A stretch of DNA of 64,000 bases from Thozetella sp. PMI_491 (GCA_021432635.1 MU270093.1:1-64000), one strand, 5' to 3'; positions 19,398 to 31,677 are shown, counted from the stretch's first letter. The notes: generated by a model not told the origin, from the letters alone. Program-made: numbers and translations.

Positions 19398-22011
19398 CTC
19401 GCGGGAAGTTCGTCCCCCTCTACACCCCAGCGCCTCATCCAACACGCTTTCGTCGCGCATCTCCAACTTCTCAGACATCGCGGAGTACGAGACCTACCGC
19501 GACGACGGCCCTGACGAGCCATACCTGCGCGGGCGCGAATCGCTGGTCTCGCTCGCCTCCCTAAGCGATGGCGTGGGCCGCGGGAGGCAGGGCTCTGAGA
19601 GCTCGGACGGCGGATATGGGGGTGCCCCTTCCAGCTGGGCCTCCTTCACGGGATACGGTGGCAGCGGCGGATACGAGCAGGTCCCGCTGTCTAGCGTGGC
19701 GTCGGCCCCGACCCGGAAGCAGAGCCGCAGGTTCGCTGATCGCCTGTCCCTGAAGCGGACACACGCGCCCATCCCCGAGGAGGAGGACGGTGTCGACTTG
19801 GGCCTACTCAGATCGGCGGCCCCCGTGGCAGAGGAGGAACCTAGCAGCCCCGTGATGATGCGGGGCCATGCAGAGCCGGCATTCGATCTCTCTAGCGCCT
19901 GGGGTCCGAGCACGTGGCAGGACGAGGCCTTCGTCAAGAAGCTTCAGGAGCACGAAGCACGCGGGAAGCTGACGGGCGGCCTGGGCCTGGGGATCCGGAC
20001 GGATGCGACCATGACCCAGTCCGATCTGCTAGCGACGAGCCCGGTGGTGGAGCGCGGTGCGCAGCTGGGGCGGTCCTTCTCCATGATGAGGAAGCCGAGC
20101 TTGAACAGGGGCCCTACACTCCGACAGCTAGGCCAGAGCGAAGCAAACAAGCGCGGAAAGGTTATCGAGGTCATCATGGAAGAGGACCAGGGGCACGAGC
20201 AGGAGCAACCTTCTATCGCTGATCTGAGTGCCATGACGGGCTCCATCACGGGCATCTCCAACCAGCCCGGCATGCGCCGTTCGACCTTTCCGATCCGACA
20301 GCAGACGACGCAGATATTCTACCCCCAGCCCGACTGGAAGCCTTTCTCGATGCGGTGGCCCTGGCTGCTGTTCCTCATTGTCCTGTCTGCTGCCCTAGGC
20401 GGTATGCAAGAGGTCATCTACCAGGTCTCGCTCCGAGCCCCCCTGGTGCGCTTTCACTCGCCAGCCGAGATCCCGCCTTTTCCCTACTTTGCCTTCAAAT
20501 TCCTGCCCACCATCATTGCCGTATCCTACGGCGTGCTGTGGCAGGTGACCGACTTCGAGGTCAAGCGCCTCGAGGCCTTCTACCAGCTCTCCAAAGAAGG
20601 AGGCGCGCTAGCCGATGAGTCTATCAATGTTGACTATATCACACACTTTAGTTTCTTCCGGCCCTTCCGGGCCCTCTACTGCAAGCACTACGCCGTGGCC
20701 ATCTCCTCCATCACGACGCTGCTCGCGATGGCGCTAGTGCCGACCCTCAGTGCCGCCACCATCGTTCTATCCCCGGACCGTGATGCCCGGATGAAAGACC
20801 CGCTGGGAGAGAAGCTGATCCTCGTCAACGCCGTTTGGTCCCGTTTTCTGACCGCCGTCTTGTTCATCATCGCATTCTTGGGCTGCGTTCTATTCTATCA
20901 GCTACAGAGCCGGCGATCCGGCCTCCTAGCCGACGTTAAAGGGATCGCTGGGCTGGCCTCGATGGCCGTGGTGAGCCACATCCTCATGGACTTCAAGGAT
21001 ATGGATGTGTCTACGCACAAGGACATACACCACAGGCTCAAGGACCACCGTTATCTGCTACGGAACTCGTCCTTAGCTCCGGATGACGGCGCGAACCCCG
21101 TATCCTCCCAGGAGCGTGACAAATACAAAACCAACATGCATCTCTCAGAGAACCCCCACCCCTTGATGCTACGGGCCGCGGGATGCATACCATTTATCCT
21201 CGGCATCATAGTCTTCTCGGGTCTCTTGCCAGTCTTCCTCTTCACGCCGGCCAACATCGTCACCGATAAGGCACCCTGGTTTGCTACAGCCCTCGCTGTC
21301 TGTATCAAGCTTAGCTGGGGTGGTCTCGAAACGGATGTGCGCATGTTGGAGCCGTACTACATCCTCTCGCGGCGCCACGCACCGCCCAAGACGCTTACGC
21401 TTGACTACACGGCTATGCCGTTCGGCTGGGTTGCCATCCGTGCCGCCATGAATGGACATTGGCTTGTCCTTTTCGTGAGCTTCGGCACCGTCATGACGGA
21501 GATCCTGACAGTGCTGGTGACGTCGCTCGCGGCGGTCGAAGGGCGTGACTTCATCCCGAGACCGCCAGACGGAGGAGCACCAGATCACGATCGGACCACC
21601 GCCGACAATGACATCAACGCCGGGCAGGAGACTATTCACAGCTTCTGGATCTCACTGTCACTAGCCACCTTCATCCTGTTGTACATGGGCCTGGCTGCGA
21701 CCGTGGTCTTCATCCGCCGGCGGCGCGTCTTTCTCCCCCGTCAACCCAATACGATCGCCAGCGTGCTGGCCTTCATCCACCAGAGCAAGATGCTGTACGA
21801 CTTTGTCGGCACTTCCAAGTATAACAATGCGCAGATGGTGGAGAAGCTGGAGAGCCTCGGCAAGACGTACGGCTTAGGATGGTTCCAGGGCCGTGACGGG
21901 CAGAGCCACTGCGGCATCGATGAGGAGGAGCTTCTGAGCGGTTACAAGTTCGGCTACGATTATTCCCGGGCGACGAAACCATGGGAGCAGGACCAGCCGG
22001 ACTGGCTGTGA
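19381..22011 (+). CDS. DUF3433 multi-pass membrane protein
   Basis: A single exon encodes 876 aa. The start is the ATG in GGCCATGG; an in-frame GTG 6 nt earlier is not used. The first about 315 residues are cytosolic-looking, rich in Ser, Gly and acidic residues. About eight to ten hydrophobic segments follow, beginning with WPWLLFLIVLSAALG near residue 327. Two related copies of a DUF3433 unit are visible: a hydrophobic stretch, then a VKRLEAFYQLS or VRMLEPYYILS motif and a THFSFF/TAMPFG element. The protein ends with a soluble stretch (KLESLGKTYGLGWFQG). DUF3433 proteins are widespread fungal membrane proteins; Neurospora SPRAY, linked to calcium and hyphal growth, belongs here as I recall. 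The molecular function is not established. An overlapping upstream ORF may lower its translation. Confidence 0.87.
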   Translation: MDDAYSSREVRPPLHPSASSNTLSSRISNFSDIAEYETYRDDGPDEPYLRGRESLVSLASLSDGVGRGRQGSESSDGGYGGAPSSWASFTGYGGSGGYEQVPLSSVASAPTRKQSRRFADRLSLKRTHAPIPEEEDGVDLGLLRSAAPVAEEEPSSPVMMRGHAEPAFDLSSAWGPSTWQDEAFVKKLQEHEARGKLTGGLGLGIRTDATMTQSDLLATSPVVERGAQLGRSFSMMRKPSLNRGPTLRQLGQSEANKRGKVIEVIMEEDQGHEQEQPSIADLSAMTGSITGISNQPGMRRSTFPIRQQTTQIFYPQPDWKPFSMRWPWLLFLIVLSAALGGMQEVIYQVSLRAPLVRFHSPAEIPPFPYFAFKFLPTIIAVSYGVLWQVTDFEVKRLEAFYQLSKEGGALADESINVDYITHFSFFRPFRALYCKHYAVAISSITTLLAMALVPTLSAATIVLSPDRDARMKDPLGEKLILVNAVWSRFLTAVLFIIAFLGCVLFYQLQSRRSGLLADVKGIAGLASMAVVSHILMDFKDMDVSTHKDIHHRLKDHRYLLRNSSLAPDDGANPVSSQERDKYKTNMHLSENPHPLMLRAAGCIPFILGIIVFSGLLPVFLFTPANIVTDKAPWFATALAVCIKLSWGGLETDVRMLEPYYILSRRHAPPKTLTLDYTAMPFGWVAIRAAMNGHWLVLFVSFGTVMTEILTVLVTSLAAVEGRDFIPRPPDGGAPDHDRTTADNDINAGQETIHSFWISLSLATFILLYMGLAATVVFIRRRRVFLPRQPNTIASVLAFIHQSKMLYDFVGTSKYNNAQMVEKLESLGKTYGLGWFQGRDGQSHCGIDEEELLSGYKFGYDYSRATKPWEQDQPDWL

Positions 22012-25000
22012 AAAGCAGAGATGGCAGGTCTGCTACTTCATGAAACCTGGTTGTCTATAATCCCTCAATTTTTTATTGGATATATAATGGACGGCCGCAT
22101 GGGGATAGATACCTGGAGCATTTGGTATTGGCTTGGGATCTCTGCTTGACTTTAAACAAGGAAGGTGCTGGGACTAAAGACGGATTTCTGGAGTTCTAGG
22201 AGAGCCATAGTCAGGCACCACCACATGACTGCATGATCCATGTTAAGATAGTAATCTACTTGGTGCAAACACACAACTTAGGACGTCTCGTGCGACTGAG
22301 CCAATGCTTCTATAGAAATAAAAGAGGACTGTGGTCTATACAGTGCCTGAATTCTTGTGCTCCTCAGAGCCTACTGCTCGATATTCCGCGGCATCGTCCC
22401 GCTCTCAAGCTACGGCGTATGTGAGTGGATGGTTGAAGTGCAACACCCATTGGTACCTACATCTACGATCTACCTTCTAACCTCATAATGTGGGTGTCTC
22501 GCTTGCTGGGCACGCCGGCTAGCGAGGCATGGGGTAATGGAACATCGCAATTAGAGTAATTGAGAGCAACATGTGGTAGCGGTTGGCTGAGTTAGCTCCA
22601 CGACTCAGGAAGGCTTACCTAGCCATGGCGCCCACGTCTTTCTTTCTCGGTCGCTAGAACCCGAGACCACGGCGGGCCCCAGGTGCTGGTTCCGTGCGTA
22701 CGACATCTGCGGGACTTAGATCCTAGATGAAGCGACTGTGTCGGCCGGGCCGAGCTAGCTCGACTGCACAGCCTCGCGTTGATCAGTTATGAATCTTCTC
22801 CTGGACAACTCGTGTGTAATCACTCCGGACATGTCGGATCCATGGCTCCGGCCATATCGTACGGGCCCTTTTCATCCCACCCTGGAGAAGCTTGCCAATG
22901 GTGTAAGGCCGGTGCGAAACATCGAGGCGCACCATCCGGAAAGGCAGGACGACAGGGAGTCGTTGTTTTAAGCACATCAGCATTCAGACCCCCGCGACGA
23001 AGCCCAGAAATCAGCTGGGAACATGTGGCCCATACCTACCATGTCAAATAATGCGAAGCAGGAGATCGGAGACCAGCCTCACTTTGGGAGTGAGGGCGAG
23101 AGAGGCTAGTTGAAACACCTCGTCAGTGGCCTCGGTTGGTGTGGCGGTTAGACGACTGTTTCGTGCAGCATACCCCCCCCTACAGCCTGTGAAGCCCCCG
23201 AAACTGCAGGCTAGAGGGTTTGATCGCCATCGGCCAGGACGACTTTAATTATTGGGGATCGGCATTGAAGCGAGGGATTGGAAGGGATAGAACCGCTGGG
23301 CGGGCGGGTGAGCCAGCAGGCTCATCTGGATTCTGCACTCAGTGACCTGTGCTTCTGGGCAATTCGCCAGCAAAACCTGCCATGGTTTTCTGGCGAGGCT
23401 TGGCGCTGAGCTTAATTCCGCATAGCTCACCTCCCGGCCACGAGGGTCGTGGAGAGACAAGGCGAGCAGACCTTGTCGGATGACTCGGCCGTTCATTCAG
23501 AGGTAGCCCCTCCCTTAGTTGGGTTGCACTTGTTCGACAAACACATTTGCAGACCCATTGGAATGATACTGCGCCGGAGTTATTGTACGGGCTAGGAATT
23601 GTAGCAGCCCAGCGAGCCCAGCCAGAACGGCCCGGCTTCGTCCACCTTGGCTTCCACGGGAGGTACTATCCCCGGTGGGCAAAGGTGCAAGGCGAGTTTC
23701 GCACTGGCGGGGAGGCGATGTCTTGGAAGCTTGGAGGCTTGGAGGCTTGGTGACGTGTTTTGTGCTACGGAACCTTGGAATACTGGTTCGAAGAACGAGG
23801 TGCAAGCACACCAGGTTCGCAGGGCAGTTCATCATTGCAAATCATTGTCAGTGCTCGTCTTTCCCTCTAGCCTTCCTCCACCTCGAGCGATGCAAGACGG
23901 GCAGATCGGGATCCCCTCTTTCTCTTTAGGTTCGTTGCCGCCGCTCTTGGCTCTGGTTGGTCGGCGGTGCAGGGTCGCGCCGGACCCTGGTTCACACCTG
24001 CGACAAGGCCAGCCAAACTCTGCGTTTCATTGGCAGGACATGTGGTTGAGGCAGTGCAGGCCGTAATAAAAGGGTAGCCAGACAGTACCCGTCGCAAGTG
24101 ACGTGCCGCTACGGTGTGGCGCCCCAAGCGATTGGGGTTATTGACGGTCGGCTTGGGAGGGCTCATCTTGGCCGGATCTTGGGTCTTGGCACCCTTTTCT
24201 GGGCATTTCCTCTGCGACTCGCTGTGCCTGCCAAGTTTAGCCGTCGCCGATCGCTGCTGCGTGGATTATTTCGGGATGGGTGCGATGTTTTCCTGTCTTT
24301 CGGGTCGGTCGTGCCCTTCTTCCTAGGCCGGCTGGGATGGATGACGACAGCAGCCAACGCGAATAGCTGGCCGGCCTGGCCGGCAAGCCTTCGGACCCAG
24401 AAAAAAAAGAAGGTCTCGCTCAAATAACGACTCAAAGCCGGCGCACGACCACCCCTCCGGCTTCGTCATGAGTGTCTTTGGATGAAGACTTCGGTTGATT
24501 GGCCTCAGTTCGTCCTAGGATGGGACAGCGAAGATTGGGCTGGCTGGCGGGAAGGAACAACTGGGTGATGACACCCACTCGGGTGACACAGCACAACGGT
24601 ATACTCTGCAGGCCCGCCGCTTCCCCTGTTGCCATTTCCGTAACCACGGCCGGGGCCACCAAGTCGTCGTCAGGACCCATTGCGATGTGTGTGCTGCGCT
24701 TCCCACAATCCCCGCCCCTAAGGAAAGCAATCTGCTCATGCAGTGCCGTGCCCCGAAAAGTCGGTATGAATTGCCGTCCCGCAGGGGCACGCCTCAGGAT
24801 AGCAAGGATGTACGGTACACACTGGTGAGAAAAGAGAGTGAGCTCCGGATCTGGCTGCAAACATGTCAATTGGCGTCCCCGATCCACCGTAGGCGCTGGA
24901 GAAAGCAGTGACGATTGCGACGAGCGGGGAGGGCCGGCAGAACAGAGTTGAGGGAGAGCACTGCATTCCATCAAATCCTCATTGTCCGTAGTGGCCGCGC

Positions 25001-25881
25001 TTGGCTGCAATCAAAAGGGACGTCGTGTTACGTTGTCGGTAAACACGAGGTACCCGAGTTAGCGCATGCTTTGACTCGTGGGGCAGCTCTCAGGGGAAGT
25101 ACGCACAGGTACATGGCGGCGCGGGGAGCGAGCCACTGACAGGAGCGTCCCCGCTAGGTACCGCATCAAGTCAATGGGGCTAATCTCGGGCCCTCGCTAA
25201 CAGATGGGTCTGGCATTCCCTGTCAACCCCCTTTCCCTTGTTTCGAGAGGTATTCGCAACACCGCTCCGCCACCACCTGTAACCGGCCACCTGCACTCAC
25301 TTTCTCCTACCACCAGCATTTCCTGTCTCTCTCCACTTGCCCTCTCACCACCACCACCTCCTCCTCCACTTGTTTCCTATCCCTCTCGAGAGACGTACGC
25401 AGGCACTCCTCTCACGACCATCGTTTAGAACTACCAAAAAGGCCAAACTCTTGGGAACTGTTCGCGCCATCTTCAAAGCCAGCTTTTCCTTCCGTCGGCA
25501 GACTTCCCTCGCTTCTTTATTCCTGCCACGACGACCCGAGTCACCAAACGGCCCCCTCTTGGACCGAGACCTCCTGACTTACTTTCGACTACCCCCCAGA
25601 CTTTCAACCTTTTCTCTCGCCTCACCCCAGGCCTCTTTTTTCCCTCTCTCTCTTCCCGGATTCCTGAGCCGCGACTTTCGTCGACCCCCGCCTCCCGCCC
25701 TATGTTTTCGAGGGCTACCACTTAACTTCTCAGACGGACCATCGAACTAGATTCGAGTCTCCTACCCATTTTCTAAACCCGATTGATTACGAATACCCGA
25801 CGACCACGAATTCCCTCGGCGCCCCTCTTGGGGATTGCAGTGTAGACGGACCAAGGTCATCCTCCTTACCTCTCTTCTTCC
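22012..25881. other. 3.9 kb intergenic region with long CT-rich leader of the FLC-like gene
   Basis: The first part is the 3' flank of the DUF3433 gene. The middle (22500-25100) has overlapping frames up to 192 aa without motifs and an 8-bp GCTTGGAG triplication near 23728. A tRNA-like A-box near 23137 was examined and rejected. From about 25230 to 25880 the plus strand is strongly CT-rich (many CTC, TCC, CCT), the usual look of a highly expressed fungal promoter and leader. Confidence 0.5.
25230..25881 (+). promoter_or_regulatory. CT-rich promoter/leader tract of the FLC-like gene
   Basis: About 650 bp of pyrimidine-rich plus-strand sequence runs directly into the ATG at 25882. CT-rich tracts near transcription starts are common in strongly expressed fungal genes. 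No defined factor site was identified. Confidence 0.4.
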
Positions 25882-28404
25882 ATGGTCGCCATGATGTGGA
25901 AGTCGTTCACGAAGCCATTGGGGCTTCTCGCCTCATTCGCGGCCCTCGCTGCCCCCGTCCTCGCCGACGATGGTCAGATCCTCAAGTCCAGTTCCCTTAA
26001 CACCTGCCAGGACAACTCCGGCTTCACGGCTAGCCTGTTCAACGTTGCTTTTACGCCCGGCAACAGCTCGGCCTCAGTCAACCTAATCGCCATCTCATCG
26101 ATCCAAGGAATGGTGAAGTTCGACGTCGCTATCTCAGTCTACGGTTATGAATTTATCAGGACTACGGTCGACCCTTGCACATCGGACCTGGCTGGTCTTT
26201 GCCCCATGACGTCCGGCAAGATTCCCATGAACTTCAACCTGAAGCTTAGCGAGGACGCCGTTTCTCAGATTCCCGGCATCGCCTACACGATTCCCGACCT
26301 TGACGCCAAGGTCCGAGTCTTCATCAACATGACGGATGGAACGGACGCTGGAAAGAGCGTGGCTTGCGTTGAGGCTGATGTGTCGAACGGGAAGACGGTC
26401 GATCTGCTCGGCGTCAAGTGGGCTACTGCTATCGTTGCTGGACTGTCTCTGGCCTCGTCTGCCGTGGTGTCCGGACTGGGGCACTCCAACGCGGCAGCCC
26501 ACGTCGCCGCTAACGCTCTGTCTCTCTTCGGCTACTTCCAAGCTCAGGCCATGATCGGCCTCACCGGTGTGCCGCTGCCCCCGATCGTGCAGTCTTGGAC
26601 TCAGGATTTCCAGTGGAGCATGGGCATCATCAAGGTGACCTTCATGCAGGACATTTTCACCTGGTACCAGCGCGCTACGGGCGGCACTCCGTCCACCGTC
26701 CTGGACTCGTTGACGACTGTCTCGGTTCAAGTCGAGAAGCGATCGATGGACCTGGCCGCCTCGGCTCTCAACCTCGCCAAGCGCTCCGTTGCCATGATGC
26801 CCCGGGCCATCGTCGAGCCCCTTGCCGAGCTCACCAAACGCGATCTGATGAAGCGTGGGAACATCCAGACCGGCTCCGGCAGCTTCATCGTCTTTGGCAT
26901 CCAGCGCGTCGCCTACCGCGCCTACATTGAGTCGACCAACCTGTTCATGACGGGCCTCACATTCTTTTGTCTCTTCGTGCTCTTCACCGTCATGGGCGTG
27001 GCAGCATTCAAGGGCTTCTGCGAGCTGGCAGTCAAGAATGGTTGGATGAAGAGCGACAAATTCGTCGAGTTCCGCCATGGATGGTTCACAGTTCTGAAGG
27101 GTATTCTCTTCCGCCTCACCCTCATTGGATTCCCCCAGATGGTGATCCTCTGCCTTTGGGAGTTCACTCAGAACGACTCCGCTGCGGAGATGGTCCTGGC
27201 TGTCTTCTTCTTCTTCGGCATGTCCATCACTCTCGGCTGGGCGGCGTCCAAGGTGATCAGGATCGCTCGCCGCTCCGTCGCTATGCACAGGAACCCGGCG
27301 TACATCCTCTTCTCGGACCCTCAGGCCCTGAACAAGTGGGGCTTCCTCTACGTCCAGTTCCGTGCCTCGGCCTACTACTTCATCGTTCCCGTCCTGGGAT
27401 ACACAGTCGTCAAGGGTATGCTTGTGGCCTTCGCCCAGAAGAGCGGTATTGCGCAGGCGGTCGGCTTCATCATTGTCGAGGCGGCCGCTCTGATCACTGC
27501 CAGCGTTCTCCGGCCCTGGATGGACAAGAGCACCAACTCATTCAACATCGCCATCTGCGTCATCAACTTCCTCAACGCCATCTTCCTTCTGATCTTCACG
27601 GACGTGTTCAACCAGCCACCGCTCGTTACTGGCGCCGTCGGTGTCGTTCTTTGGGTTGCCAACGCCGCGTTCTCTCTGGTTCTGCTCATCATGCTGATCG
27701 TCACGACCCTGGTTGTGTTCTTCCGCGAAAACCCCGATGCTCGGTACCAGCAGATGGATGATGACCGCGTGTCCTTCATGAAGTCACAGACCCAGCTCAC
27801 GACCACCACCGAGCTCGATGCTCTCGCTGCCACTGCGCGTGGCGACAAGGCTGGGTATAAGCACGGCATGGATCTGGATGACGATGCTGACTCTATCTCT
27901 TCCGATTCTCTGCGTCGCCAGAAGGAAGCTGCCCACGCAGCTGTACCCCCATCGGCTACGGGCTCGCCCAAGTCGTACGCGCAGCCACCTCGGTCCCCCG
28001 TAGACCCATCGATGCCTCTGTTCCCGGCCGGAAACAACGGCGCGCAAGGAGGATATTATAACAACAACAACAATGGGTATCTTGGAAGTCAGCCGAGCGG
28101 CAACATGCGGCCCATTAGCCCCTACGGCCAGCCACGACCCGCCAGTCCTTACGGCCAGCAGCGACCTGCCAGCCCCTATGGTCAACAGCGACCTGTTAGC
28201 CCTTACGGCCAGCCACAACAACGACCTATTAGCCCGTATGGCGGCTCGCAAACCAGCGGGTACCGCAATCAGCAAAATGCGAGCCCAGTAGCCACGAGGT
28301 CACAAAACAACGCCAGGTAAGCCCTTCTCGCTTTGATCGTGCAGCATGAAACGCGGCTAACGAATGATAGCCCATGGCAACGTGGTGCCGGCTATGAGCA
28401 CTAA
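25882..28404 (+). CDS. FLC/TRP-like membrane protein with ML-like lumenal domain
   Basis: Two exons, 25882-28316 and 28371-28404, encode 822 aa. The 54-bp intron has donor GTAAGC, branch CTAAC and acceptor GATAG. Splicing replaces a stop directly after NNA with a tail SPWQRGAGYEH, which resembles the conserved end of fungal FLC proteins. A signal peptide (about 1-28, ending PVLADD) precedes an ML-like/TRP_N domain (about 30-170) with paired Cys and several N-glycosylation sites. Eight or nine hydrophobic segments follow (about 170-625), matching the fungal TRP-like family of yeast Flc1-3, which are linked to FAD import into the ER, calcium handling and wall integrity. The cytosolic C-terminus holds a SPYGQ repeat. 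ATG 25882 is in CCATGG context. Retention of the intron would give an 812-aa form ending NNAR. Confidence 0.88.
28111..28248 (+). repeat. 27-bp coding repeat (SPYGQ units)
   Basis: Five imperfect units encode P(I/A/V)SPYGQ followed by a short Gln/Pro/Arg spacer. The first three are exactly 27 bp, the fourth is 33 bp and the last partial. They lie in the cytosolic tail of the FLC-like protein and may vary in number between strains. Confidence 0.8.
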
Positions 28405-29288
28405 GGACCAAAGCTCAGTTCAGCCTCTGATCTTCGTGTCATTTGCGACACATCAGATATGGCTTCTTGGCTTTGCTCGTGGGTTTACTCAAGCGAGCGG
28501 TCATCTGGTCTGCGAAACTGCATTCGGACCTCATATTTACATGTATAATGGGTAACTCCCTTCAGGGGCAGATTCCCATAGGCTGGCACATCTGATGGCA
28601 GCAAGGCCGGGTCAAGCCTGCGAGGCACCTCCAGGCCTGACTCACTTCCAGCCGTCAGCCCAGCCCAGCGTGTTGGATACACGCTAACAATAAACTACGG
28701 ACGGCACACCATCATTTTCCATTCGGTCAAAAATGCGGCATGACTAGGCGTCTTAAAGGCAGGAGCTTATCACATGGAGGTGCGCGGTAGCATCCCGATT
28801 TTTCTTGAGTTCATCGGTGTATCATGATGCACCACGGCAAGCCGAATCCCATCCATGGCTAATTACACCAATTCACCATGTACATAGCCCACGAGGCGAA
28901 CAGAAAGGCGCATGGCGAAGGAGAGGAGACAGGAGGTGTTGTAATTTGCCGGATCGTCCACATATCAGCTGGACTGGAGTGCGTGTTATTCGTTCGATGC
29001 CCCAGTAAAGGTTGCATCGTCATAACCCACTCGTGCGTGCTTTGCCATAGGGATCAGGACAATGCATACAGAAAGGACAGGTCGCCTTTTTCACGGCTGG
29101 CTGCTAGTTGTTTTGCAACATCAATATAGTTAATCAGACGTGTTGACATATTGGCCTAGCTCGCTCTTTATATGTATACCAGTTGCCTCTGATGATCTCG
29201 ACTCAGTTCTCACAGGTAATCAAGCAGGCCCCAAAAGTGCGGTGCCGAGTCGTTACCTGGCTGTTTTCTATGCTATGATGCCCTTGGT
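28405..29288. other. Intergenic region between convergent genes
   Basis: These 884 bp are the 3' flanks of the FLC-like gene (+) and the MOT1-type transporter (-). The sequence is relatively AT-rich with only short frames. AATAAA-like motifs occur (for example near 28689) but none can be assigned as a polyadenylation signal with confidence. Confidence 0.5.
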
Positions 29289-30741
29289 CTAAGACAGCAG
29301 CGGTGATCTCTCATCATTCCTCCTTAGCACCCCTCCCCTCGTCGCTCTCCTGTGCTCAAGGTACTCCCCAAGCCGGTATGCCCAGAAGGTTAGCATACCC
29401 GCCGCGAAGCCCACCGCATCGTTGCGGAACGCGAGCAGACCGGCTGTAGTCATGAGCATAACATTCCACCGCTCCGATCGCTCCTCTTCCGAGAGCTCTC
29501 GGTGCCGACGCCCCATAAGGCCAGCCAAGCCACTCCGCGCCTCGCCGTCTGCGCTCGTCTCCCAGAGGTCTGGTGCGCCTTGGTTCAGCGACGCGCCGAC
29601 CTTGGCCAGCTCCAGGCCGGCCGCGATCACCATGACGCCGAGGATGGCGCCGGGGAACGCCTGGAGCAGGTCAAGCAGCGTCTCGCCGAAGAGGAGGCCC
29701 AAGACGATCTTGAAGACGCCGAGCAGGATGATAGAGGCACCGCTGCGGGCGCCAAAGCGATACTGCGCCGCCAGTCCGCCGGCGCCGTGGCACACGGGCA
29801 TCGCGCCGAACCAGCATCCCACCAGGTTCATGATCGCGACTGAGAGTCCCAGCTCCGTGACCGTCGGCGTCGGGAGGTCTGAGAAGAGGTCCGCAGCCAG
29901 CGCCGACGCCGCGATGATGGAGTTGAGCGTCGTCAGCGGTAGCTGCCCGATGGCCATATCGGTGGCATGGACGTGGGTCCACCCGGGCATGTACAGTCGC
30001 GGGTGCCAGAACTGCAGGTGCGGGAAGTGGCGCCGCGGGTACCACTTCTCGTCGCCATCATAGTGGTGGTGGCCGTCCAGCCCGGTCAGGATGACGAGGA
30101 AGGCGAGGATGAGCCCTAAGAGAAATACCACGAGGGCGTAGGGGAACCGCCGCGTGCGCTGCGTGCAGATGAGCAGCAGGAAGACGAAAAGCGCCCACAG
30201 CCGGTTGTCGAAGACCGGCGAGATCCAGCCCAGTGCGCGGAGGGTGCCGCCGGCCGAGAGGACCAGGCTCAGACCGGCGCCTAGCTGGATGCCCTTCACC
30301 ACGGGCACGGGGATGTGGACCGTCAGCCAGCGCAGAAGCCCCGTCAGGCTGAGCACGAGGACCGCCGCGCTTACGTAGGCGCCGGCAGCAGCCGTCTCTG
30401 CGAGCGGGGAGCGCGTCGAGATAGCCGCAGCGGCGATGGCCTAGCAGCGGGGTTAGCCGGCCCGAGAGGGGGGGGAGAGGCACCGTCGGGGATCAAGGAG
30501 CGCTTGCCTTCATCGGCTGCACCGGCAGCGGGATGCCGAACAGGACACCAGTGAAGAGGTTGTAGAAGCCTGAGAAGACGAGCGTGGTGGGCAGGTCGAT
30601 GGAGCCCTGGAGCGCGAGGGCGATCATCAGTGGCAGCAGCGTGCCAAGGTCGCCCAGCGCGCCCGAGATCTCGCCCGTGGGCGAGCGGCGGAAGGTCTGG
30701 AGGTTATGCCTGTGGAGGCGGGGCACGTCTTTCCACGCCAT
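29289..30741 (-). CDS. MOT1-type molybdate (sulfate-like) transporter
   Basis: Two exons, 30741-30508 and 30440-29289, encode 461 aa. The 67-bp intron begins with GCAAGC rather than GT and ends CTAG after a CTAAC branch. It falls exactly between VQPMK and AIAAAAIS, the family's conserved VQPMK-A-I motif, so a GC-AG intron is well supported. The protein starts with a short cytosolic segment leading to EISGALGDLGTLLPL, a MOT1/SulP-type signature. It has about ten hydrophobic segments and the second hallmark MPVCHGAGGLAAQYRFGAR. Relatives import molybdate with high affinity for molybdenum cofactor synthesis; older annotations call them sulfate transporters. A His-rich loop (HHHYDGD) lies between membrane segments. 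Membrane location (plasma or organelle) cannot be told from sequence. Confidence 0.92.
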
Positions 30742-31677
30742 GCTTCTGGCGGTTGTGAGGTGAGAGAGGAAGCGGAACGAGGCACAAGGGCGCGCTATTA
30801 ACAGAACAGCCGTCCACCCGTGCCAGACGGATTAGCGGAAGGGATTATTTATGTAGAAAAAGACTTTCTCGCTTCTCAATACAGTTTCGGCCTTTGTGTT
30901 GTTGTGCCACCCAGAAGCGACGGCTACTGCTTACTCGATGCGATGCCTTCGGGTAACGTGAGTGGGCTCGGGAAACCAGAGGTGCTATGCAGTGACGCGC
31001 GGAGATGTCGTTGATTGACCACGCGGCCCACAACCTCTTCTCCACCACATTGGGAAGGCGTGAAAGAGCGGTGCGCAACACAGCGCGAATTGCGTCAGAC
31101 TTCTGTTGTCTATCGGTTATGCAACCCCCGCCGGTCGTTACTAAAAGATGCAATTTTTTCCCAAGTCGGCCGATGCTCGCAAGCGCTCTCGCAAGCGCTA
31201 TGCACCACCACCCTCTCATTGTATATACGAACTTGCATCACACCAGCGAGCTTTTCGCTGGGCACCGTTTTCATCTCATGGAAACAAGTGAATCGGGGTG
31301 GGTATGTATCAACAGGTATCGATTTCTGGTATTTACTTGGTATCTTATATGGTATTATGCCCCACCCCGGCGACAAAGAAGGCCGTCCTCGTTTCCTCGT
31401 AGGTATCATTTCCATGCCGCCGTAAGTGGTATTGGGCTGCAGCTTCGAAGGGTTCCCATAAGGGAGGTGCCTCCCGGCTTAGGGATATCATCAAGGAATG
31501 TCGCGGCCAAAGCGTAGCCTCCAACCCATAAACTCCGTAGACCCATTAGGAGCCTCGCGCTCTCTGCAGCGCCTGAGCGCCTGGGAAACAAGACTGCTGT
31601 CTTCTCTCTCAGTGCTGCTGCTCGTACATCTCTTTCTCTTCACGCACTCGCCTAGTCGTGCTTGCACGGCCGGTCAT
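30742..31677. other. Intergenic region, no gene recognised
   Basis: These 936 bp contain the upstream region of the MOT1-type gene and the 3' flank of the SUR7/PalI gene. A 170-codon frame on the plus strand (31005-31517) has random-looking composition and overlaps other frames, so it is not called. Confidence 0.5.

Noticed and set aside
23130-23240. tRNA-like A-box (TGGTGTGGCGGTTAGA) near 23137 with a GGTTTGATC segment near 23218
   Set aside because: No acceptor stem closes, the anticodon stem has only about three pairs, and the T-loop lacks TTC. At best a degenerate fragment.
24432-25010. 192-codon minus frame
   Set aside because: Overlaps plus-strand frames, no motif, no supporting splice structure, random-like composition.
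31005-31517. 170-codon plus frame
   Set aside because: Composition looks random and it lies in a promoter region; no domain.
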